From JAWKRB01 sp041389885 (GTDB taxonomy: Bacteria; Myxococcota_A; Polyangia; Polyangiales; Ga0077539), in contig JAWKRB010000022.1 of assembly GCA_041389885.1 (NCBI GenBank), positions 1-64,000 on the forward strand: a stretch of DNA of 64,000 bases, given 5' to 3'. The position numbers and the translations under genes are program-made. The notes below the pieces were generated by a model that worked only from the letters and a program-made list of their open reading frames with translations, made no database searches and was not told the DNA's origin. Below, piece by piece: positions 58,572-64,000 of the stretch; position 1 is the stretch's first letter, and the number at the start of each line of letters is the position of its first letter.

Positions 58572-58652
58572 ATGACCCTCGTACTCGTCGCGCTGGTGGT
58601 GGGACTCGTCGCGTCGGATGTCTTCGCCCTCCTGGTGAGGATTCGAGACTGA
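58572..58652 (+). CDS. Candidate 26-residue membrane peptide
   Basis: ATG at 58572 preceded by AGAGAGG, stop at 58650-58652. The peptide (TLVLVALVVGLVASDVFALL, ending RIRD) is a single membrane helix with a charged C-terminus. It lies alone in the divergent region between gldA and the sigma factor gene. The start signal and composition support translation, but such short frames also arise by chance in GC-rich DNA. Confidence 0.35.
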   Translation: MTLVLVALVVGLVASDVFALLVRIRD

Positions 58653-58758
58653 GCGGGCGGAGTCGGTGCGCGGGCGTGAATGCTCGGCGCCGGGCCCGCA
58701 TCTGTGCTTCCGACGCTGAGGCGCCCGCGCCGCGAGCCGCCTCGGCGAAGGAAGGTCC

Positions 58759-59406
58759 ATGTTACTGTCCTCCGCCACCTCGTTGAGAGCCCTTTCGCGC
58801 CATGAAGACGACGCCGTACCGGCCTACGTCACCCGCGCCCAGACCGGCGACGCGCGCGCGTTCGAGGACATCTACCGGATGCACCGGCGGGAGGTGTCCC
58901 GCCTCGCGGCGCGGCTCCTGGGCCCCCGCGGCGACCTCGAGGACGTGATCCAGGAGGTCTTCATCCAGGTCTTTCGCTCCCTCGGCTCATTTCGGGGCGA
59001 CTCCCGCTTCACCACCTGGCTCCACCGGGTGACCGTCAACGTGACCCTGATGCACATCCGGGCGCTGCGCTCGCGGCCTCAGCTCGGCAACGAGCTCCTC
59101 CACGAGCCCGCCGCGCCCGAGGGCGACTCGCCCATCGACCGCGCCGCGCGGGCCGAGCGCCTCGCCGCGCTGTATAAGATCCTCGACACGCTCTCTGAGA
59201 AGAAGCGCGCGGTGTTCATCCTCCATGACATTGAAGGCGTGCCCGCGGCGCAGGTCGCGGCCGTGGTCGAGAGCAACGTGCTCACGGTGCGCACGAGGCT
59301 CTTCTACGCTCGCAGAGAGGTCTACGCGGCGATGGCGCAAGATCCCACGCTCGAGTCCATCGCGCGCGAGCTGCAGGCCGAGCCCGTCGAAGGAGCGACG
59401 CCGTGA
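58759..59406 (+). CDS. ECF-type RNA polymerase sigma factor
   Basis: 215 residues with GGAAGG before the ATG. Region 2: DARAFEDIYRMHRREVSRLA, DVIQEVFIQVFRSLGSFRGD, SRFTTWLHRVTVNVTLMHIR; region 4: LSEKKRAVFILHDIEGVPAA, QVAAVVESNVLTVRTRLFYA. The 3' end overlaps the next gene's start (GTGA), and that gene encodes an anti-sigma-type protein. The pair probably controls an envelope regulon, perhaps including the nearby TonB-dependent receptor. Confidence 0.93.
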   Translation: MLLSSATSLRALSRHEDDAVPAYVTRAQTGDARAFEDIYRMHRREVSRLAARLLGPRGDLEDVIQEVFIQVFRSLGSFRGDSRFTTWLHRVTVNVTLMHIRALRSRPQLGNELLHEPAAPEGDSPIDRAARAERLAALYKILDTLSEKKRAVFILHDIEGVPAAQVAAVVESNVLTVRTRLFYARREVYAAMAQDPTLESIARELQAEPVEGATP

Positions 59407-60876
59407 GCCACCCCTCGAACGACGCCCTCTTCTCCGCCGCCCAGGGCGACGCCCCGGCTGACCTCGCCGCGCACGTCGCGGGCTGCGACGCCTGCGCGTC
59501 GCGCCTCCGGCGCCTCCGCGGCGGCGCCGAGGCCCTGCGCGAGGCGAAGCGCTCGGTGCCCGACATCTCGTGGAGCGCTCTCGATGTCGTGATGGCCCGA
59601 GAGGCCGAGGCGGCGGCGCGCGAGGTGCGCCTGCGCCCGGCCTCTGATCGTCCGATGTGGCTGCGGCCCTTCGCGTTCGGCGCGGGCCTCGCGGCGGTCG
59701 GGGCGCTGGCGGTGGTCGCCGTGACGCTCCGCGCCCCCCCCGCGGCGCCGCCTCCGCCGGTGGCCTCTCGCGCGGTGGCGCCCCCTGCGCCCGCGACGCC
59801 TGCCCGCCGCCCCGTCGAGGCCACCGTGCTGCTGAGCACCCGCGGCGCGCTGTGGCGGCAGGGCGCGGGGGGCGCGGCCTCGCGGCTGACCGACGGCGTG
59901 CTTCGAGAGGGCGCGCGCATCGAGACGGCGCGGGGCGACCGCGCGGTGCTCTCTCTCCAGCGCGGCGCGCGCATGGACCTCCGCGGAGAGAGCCTCGCGT
60001 CGCTCACCCGCCTCCGCGAGGGGAGTCGCTGGTGTCGCTCGACCGCGGCGAGGTTCGGCTCGCGCGCGGCGCCGAGGGGAGCTCGCGCTGCGATCGGGCG
60101 CGTGGACGGTGCGCGTCGAGGGAGAGCTCGTGGCGCGCAGCGAGGTGAGCGTCGTGCGGGTGGTGCTGCTCGCGGGCAGGGCGAGCGTCGAGCGAGACGG
60201 GGCCGAGGCGATGAGCTTCTCGGGGCCCGTGACCCTCGAGCTCCCCCTCGAGGGCGCGCCGCAGGTGCGTGAGTCGTCTGCGCGCGACGAGCGCGCCCTC
60301 GACCTCAGCGCCTTCGACCGCGCGGGCGCGATCCTCGACGTGCCGCCGCTCGACCCCTCGGCGGTGCTCTTCGTACGCGAGGACGCGCCCCTCCCGACGG
60401 GGGTGACCTCGGTCCGTCTGAGCCCGGGCATGCCGCTCTCGGCGAGGGTGGGGCGGGCGCTGTACCGCATCGAGATCGGCACGGGGCAGGTGGCCTCCTG
60501 GCGCCGCGAGCGCCTGGTCGCGGCCAGCGCCGCGCCGCCGCCCGCCCGCGCGCGCGCCGCGCCGAGGGCGCTCCCGGCGACGGCGGTCGACGCGCCCGAC
60601 CCGGGCCTGACCCCGGCGCAGATCCGAGGCGTGACCCGCGCCGCGGGGATGCGCATTCGTCACTGCTTCTCGACCTGCGTCGAGCGAAACCAGTGCGCCG
60701 CCGACGAGGGGCAGCTCCGCATCCAGGTGCAGGCCGACGGGAGGGCGTCGCTGGCGCCGATCCCCGCCTCCCTCGAGGGCGCGCGTCGCTGCCTCGAGAA
60801 TGAGATGCAGGCGTTTCGCGGCGTGCCCGCGCAGGCGCCCTACGCCATCGCCATCGGCTTCAACACCCGCCGCTGA
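59403..60876 (+). pseudogene. Anti-sigma (ZAS)/FecR-like membrane protein with AgmX-like C-terminus, two frameshifts
   Basis: From the GTG at 59403: a zinc-binding anti-sigma motif H-x3-C-x2-C (His24, Cys28, Cys31 in AAHVAGCDAC), a membrane helix (GAGLAAVGALAVVAVTLRA, about 95-112), then a FecR-like beta-domain (VLLSTRGALWRQGAGGAASR, ARIETARGDRAVLSLQRGAR). The frame breaks near 60025 and again near 60095. The rest (SEVSVVRVVLLAGRASVERD onward) ends with GLTPAQIRGVTRAAGMRIRH, CFSTCVERNQC, then EGQLRIQVQADGRASLAPIP, the TonB-C-like AgmX/PglI domain of myxobacteria. It is coupled to the ECF sigma gene by GTGA. The breaks look like local sequence errors. Confidence 0.75.
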
Positions 60877-60883
60877 CCTGGCG

Positions 60884-62893
60884 CTACGGCGCCGGGTCGT
60901 CGACCCCCACCATCACGAACACCGCCCGGCCCGGCAGGGGGAAGCCCAGCCAGTCTTGCAGCGGCGAGGGCGTGGCGGTGATCGCGCCGAGGGGGTTCGA
61001 GAGCGTGCGGTTCACCACCCTCGCGTCGAGGAGGTTGGTGACCTGCGCGCCCACGGTCAGTCCGCGAAGAAAGGGCGGGGCGACGGTCAGCGACGCGCCG
61101 AGGAGGGCGCGCGCGGGCACGACGGTGCCGTTGGCGTCGTCGAGGGGGGTCGCGTCGATCACCGACAGGTCCAGCGCGCCGCGGAGCCAGCGTGGGCCTC
61201 CCTCGACGCGCGCGTAGAGGTCGTGCGGCGAGACGCCGGGGAGGCGATTCTCCGCGGTGCCCGCCTGCCCCGCGGTGATGCGCGCGTCGACGAAGGCGTA
61301 GGCGAGGGTGACCTTGAGCCGGTCGCGCCACGAGAAGCGCGCCTGCGCCTCGACGCCGAGCACCCTCGCGGCGTCTCGGTTGACCGGGCGGTACAGCGCG
61401 CGGTCGCTCTGCCGGAGCACGACCACGTCCTCGACGGCCCGCGCGAAGCCGGCGGCCTCGACGCGGAGGGTGTAGCCCCGCGACGCCAGGCGGAGCACCG
61501 CGCCCAGGTCGCCGTTGAGCGCGCGCTCGTTGCGGAGGGAGGGGTTGCCAGAGATCGACGCGCGGTCGCCGTAGAGCTCGGCGAGGGTGGGCGCGCGCTG
61601 GAGCCACGCGCCGTTCGCGCGGAGCTCCAGGCCCGGATGGATCTGCACGCGAGCGCCCAGCCGGGGCGAGGCGATCCACCGGTCGTTCGAGGCGCCTCCG
61701 CCGCGGTCGGCGATGAACTCGGCGCCGACGCCGGCGTCGAGGCGCAGGGGGCCGAAGCGCCCGGAGAGCTCGACGCCCGCGAGGGCGCTCACGCGATCCC
61801 CGTCGGCCGCCCCCAGGGCCCGGGCGTCGACCGCCTCGCCCCGCGCCCGGAGCACCGCCTCGCCCCGCACCGCGCCCCACGAGGTCCGCCCGCGGGCGCC
61901 GACCTCGGCCTGCCAACCGACGGCTTCGTCGACGCCCGCGCGCGCGGTCGAGAGCGCGATGGGGCCGCGGTTGTCGATGAGCTCGTCTCGCGCGCTCGCC
62001 GAGGCGTAGAGCTCAAGGGCGCCCAGGCGGCCTCGCAGCGGCGCGCTGACGCGGAGCGCCGCGCGCCGCTGCTCGCTGAAGGGGCCGTCGGTGGGCTGCC
62101 CCGCGACGCCCGCGATGCCCCTGCGGCGAAAGCCCGCGAGGAGCTGCGCGCAGGGGCGCTCGGCGCTGGGGCCGTCGCCGAGGCAGAAGCGCGCCAGGAC
62201 GTCGACGGCGTTGGCGCGGTTGTTGGCGCGGGTGGTGACGGCGTCGTCGCCGGGGTCGTCGGTGCCCCGGGTGTCGTAGAAGGGGAAGTCGCCCTCGGTG
62301 CCCCGGTACGACAGCGCGAAGAGCCCCTGCACCCCCGCCGCGCGGGCGGCGACGAAGACCCCGGCTCGACGGGCGAAGAACGACCCCAGGCCCGCGCCGA
62401 CCCAGGTCGTGGGGCGCGCCGGGACGCGTCGGGTGGTGAATTCCACCGCGCCCGCGAGGCCGCCGGAGCCGAAGCGCAGGGGCAGCGCGCCCCGGTAGAC
62501 CTCGGCGCGCTCGAGCATCGCCGGCGGCAGGAGCGCGGGGTCGACGTCGTCGCCCGCGGCGGAGTTCAGCACCACGCCGTCGAGGGCCAGGAGCACGTGC
62601 GCCGCGGGGGCGCCTCGGAGCGACAAGCGCTGAGGCGCGAAGCCGTCGCCCGACCGGCGGAGCTGTAGGCCCGGCGCCTCCAAGAGGAGCTCCGCGACGG
62701 ACTCGGCGCTGCGGCCGCGGGCTCTCAGGTCGACGCTCGTCACGAAGGCCGCGCCGCCCTCGGCGCGGGCGCCGTCCGCGGCCGAGCCGTCACCGCGCAC
62801 AACGACTTGTCCTGCAGGGGTTTGTGACGCAACGAGGCCCGCGCGCAGGGCGAGCGCGAGGGCGAGGCACATCGACGGCGCGCGGCGCGGCAC
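60884..62893 (-). CDS. TonB-dependent outer-membrane receptor
   Basis: 669 residues from a GTG; signal peptide (MCLALALALRAGLVAS). The plug domain is present (AESVAELLLEAPGLQLRRSG, RLSLRGAPAAHVLLALDGVV, LERAEVYRGALPLRFGSGGL), followed by a beta-barrel ending GRAVFVMVGVDDPAP. An N-terminal carboxypeptidase-like extension and a TonB-box cannot be assigned. The substrate is unknown. It converges on the anti-sigma/FecR-like gene with eight bases between; genes of this kind are often under such sigma/anti-sigma pairs, but here transcription directions oppose. Confidence 0.88.
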   Translation of the reverse strand: MPRRAPSMCLALALALRAGLVASQTPAGQVVVRGDGSAADGARAEGGAAFVTSVDLRARGRSAESVAELLLEAPGLQLRRSGDGFAPQRLSLRGAPAAHVLLALDGVVLNSAAGDDVDPALLPPAMLERAEVYRGALPLRFGSGGLAGAVEFTTRRVPARPTTWVGAGLGSFFARRAGVFVAARAAGVQGLFALSYRGTEGDFPFYDTRGTDDPGDDAVTTRANNRANAVDVLARFCLGDGPSAERPCAQLLAGFRRRGIAGVAGQPTDGPFSEQRRAALRVSAPLRGRLGALELYASASARDELIDNRGPIALSTARAGVDEAVGWQAEVGARGRTSWGAVRGEAVLRARGEAVDARALGAADGDRVSALAGVELSGRFGPLRLDAGVGAEFIADRGGGASNDRWIASPRLGARVQIHPGLELRANGAWLQRAPTLAELYGDRASISGNPSLRNERALNGDLGAVLRLASRGYTLRVEAAGFARAVEDVVVLRQSDRALYRPVNRDAARVLGVEAQARFSWRDRLKVTLAYAFVDARITAGQAGTAENRLPGVSPHDLYARVEGGPRWLRGALDLSVIDATPLDDANGTVVPARALLGASLTVAPPFLRGLTVGAQVTNLLDARVVNRTLSNPLGAITATPSPLQDWLGFPLPGRAVFVMVGVDDPAP

Positions 62894-62900
62894 GGGGGAT

Positions 62901-62910
62901 TGAACGTTCT
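62901..62910. promoter_or_regulatory. Operator-like palindrome before the TonB-dependent receptor gene
   Basis: TTGAACGTTCTAA contains the perfect palindrome GAACGTTC (62902-62909) eight bases upstream of the receptor GTG, overlapping a TAGAAC hexamer (minus strand), and could bind a repressor. Confidence 0.35.
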
Positions 62911-62953
62911 AACTGATTGCGCGGTCGCCGAGGCTCCGGCACGCTGCGGAGCG

Positions 62954-64000
62954 ATGCGGACCGTGCTTGTGGTGAGCGATGACGGCGCCCTTCGCTCGAC
63001 GCTCGCCTCGGCGCTCGAGGCCGAGGGTTGGACGGTCAGTCAGTCCTCCTCGGGCGAGCTCGGGGTGCAGCACGCCTTCGCGACCTCTCCCGACCTCCTG
63101 ATCGCGCAGATCGACATGAGCGGGGTGACGGGGCTCCAGCTGTGCCAGCTCGTGCGCGGCGACCCCTCCATGGCGCACATGCGCGTGGTGCTCGTCGGCG
63201 CGAGCGGCGACCGGCGGGCGCGGTTCGTGGCGCGGCGCTCGGGGGCCGACGCGCTGCTCGACGCGCGAGACCTCGACGCGCTGGTGGCCACCGCGCGTCG
63301 CTTCGCGCCCGACGCCGAGGAGGTCGAGCCCTTCGCGCGCAAGCCCCGCGAGGCGATTCGCGAGAGCTCCATCCCCCGGCGGCTGTCGTCGCTGCTGGAG
63401 CAGGCGCTCTTCGAGGCGATGGTGACGAGCGAGCTGCGCGCCATCGCGTTCGACGCGCGGGACATGGACGCGCTCTTCGGCAGCCTCGCGCGGCTCCTCT
63501 CGGAGCTCATCGCGTACGAGTGGCTGGCGATCTCGGTGAACCGCGGCGAGATGAAGCACACCTGGCTCCACCAGCGCGCGGGCGACCCCGAGCAGGGGCA
63601 CGCCGACGTCGCCTCGTCGCTCGGGCTGAACGCTCAGGAGGCGGCCTTCGTGCGGGTGATCTCCGAGGAGGTGCCCGCCGAGGCCGGGGAGGGGGGCGTG
63701 GTGCGCGCGCACGCGCTGCAGCTGCACGGGCGGATCCTCGGCCGGCTGACGGTGCGGCTGGCGACGCCGAGGCCCACGCAGGACGACGCGACGGTGCTCG
63801 CCCTCGCGGCGCGCGAGGTGGCGCTGCCGCTCCACGCCGTGATGCTGATGGAGGAGACCGGGCGGCTGGCCTCGACCGACATGCTCACGGGCCTGGCGAA
63901 CCGGCGCATCGCCACCGAGGCGCTCTCGCGAGAGCTCGAGTCCCGCGACCGGCGCCCTCGCGCGGTGGGCGTCGCGCTGGTCGACGTCGATTTCTTCAAG
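62954..64000 (+). CDS. Pseudo-receiver plus GGDEF protein (3' truncated by the window)
   Basis: The frame opens at the ATG at 62954 (MRTVLVVSDDGALRSTLASA) and runs to the window end without a stop. The receiver-like domain keeps the acidic pair (Asp9, Asp10), but the phosphoacceptor position holds Gln52 (PDLLIAQIDMSGVTG) and the conserved Lys near residue 100 is missing, so it is probably not phosphorylated in the normal way. A middle region (about 140-300) is GAF-like. GGDEF begins with STDMLTGLANRRIATEAL and VGVALVDVDFFK; the GGDEF motif itself is beyond the window. It would make cyclic di-GMP if the remaining part is intact. Confidence 0.85.
   Translation, partial: MRTVLVVSDDGALRSTLASALEAEGWTVSQSSSGELGVQHAFATSPDLLIAQIDMSGVTGLQLCQLVRGDPSMAHMRVVLVGASGDRRARFVARRSGADALLDARDLDALVATARRFAPDAEEVEPFARKPREAIRESSIPRRLSSLLEQALFEAMVTSELRAIAFDARDMDALFGSLARLLSELIAYEWLAISVNRGEMKHTWLHQRAGDPEQGHADVASSLGLNAQEAAFVRVISEEVPAEAGEGGVVRAHALQLHGRILGRLTVRLATPRPTQDDATVLALAAREVALPLHAVMLMEETGRLASTDMLTGLANRRIATEALSRELESRDRRPRAVGVALVDVDFFK

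Noticed and set aside
1..64000. Insertion sequences, prophage, integrons or CRISPR arrays
   Set aside because: No transposase, integrase or Cas gene, no terminal inverted repeats, and no regularly spaced direct repeats were found; the TLVM DNA repeats are coding and irregularly spaced.

Overview
The window is a very GC-rich bacterial chromosome segment (third codon positions almost all G or C) with densely packed genes, many GTGA, ATGA and TGATG start/stop overlaps, and no insertion sequence, prophage, tRNA, rRNA or CRISPR array that I can see. The gene content points to a Myxococcota bacterium, probably of the Polyangiales. The signs are lipoproteins with Asp/Ala/Pro-rich linkers after the lipobox, a MYXO-CTERM-like tail, zinc-ribbon proteins with kinase-like folds, an AgmX/PglI-like C-terminal domain, and a Gld-type ABC module with a DUF4340 protein. 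This is an inference; no 16S or phylogenetic marker comparison was possible.

Layout. 0-5 kb: end of a GT2 glycosyltransferase, two unknown proteins, a sorbosone-dehydrogenase-like lipoprotein and YajQ. 5-13 kb: minus-strand envelope genes (toroid protein, two parvulin/SurA-like chaperones), a Nudix-like protein, then a plus-strand run with an ATPase-like protein, a formyltransferase, a lipoprotein, YbeY and a small protein. 13.8-18.4 kb: SRP RNA, HNH nuclease plus SelA, TauE exporter divergent from a LysR regulator, and rplU-rpmA. 18.4-25 kb: minus-strand PdeM phosphoesterase, Lhr-type helicase, N-formylglutamate amidohydrolase and FAD-linked oxidase; the last three are riddled with frameshifts. 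25-35 kb: a zinc-ribbon protein with repeated TLVM motifs, a zinc-ribbon pseudokinase, another SurA-like protein, a DUF362 protein, an acetyltransferase-like protein, and a membrane-anchored protein with three tandem DsbA domains. 35-47.9 kb: MiaA, DUF6918, SMP-30-like lipoprotein, lipoprotein MsrB, ManA, an Ami-type amidase, a DUF296 protein, a purple-acid-phosphatase-like protein, and a peptide ABC transporter preceded by an alpha/beta-hydrolase. 47.9-64 kb: an orphan FliI/SctN-type ATPase, PhoH, HrcA, a YhhN protein, GldA/GldF/GldG/DUF4340, an ECF sigma factor with a coupled anti-sigma/FecR-like protein, a TonB-dependent receptor, and the start of a receiver-GGDEF protein.

Two cross-cutting observations. 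First, many genes are preceded by a -35 of the form TTGCNN or TTGACN, 16-18 bp, and a -10 of the form TAGNNT/C lying only a few bases before the start codon, which suggests near-leaderless transcripts. Second, frameshifts are not spread evenly but sit in patches (about 19.45-24.95, 36.5-36.9 and 55.9-57.35 kb, with isolated events near 47.1 and 60.0-60.1 kb). Their edges fall inside genes, so I read them as sequence or assembly error rather than gene decay.

The most distinctive biology is the pair at 25.0-28.2 kb (zinc-ribbon TLVM-repeat membrane protein next to a zinc-ribbon pseudokinase). The triple-DsbA protein and several enzymes whose key residues are replaced (Nudix, alpha/beta-hydrolase, receiver domain) are also notable.
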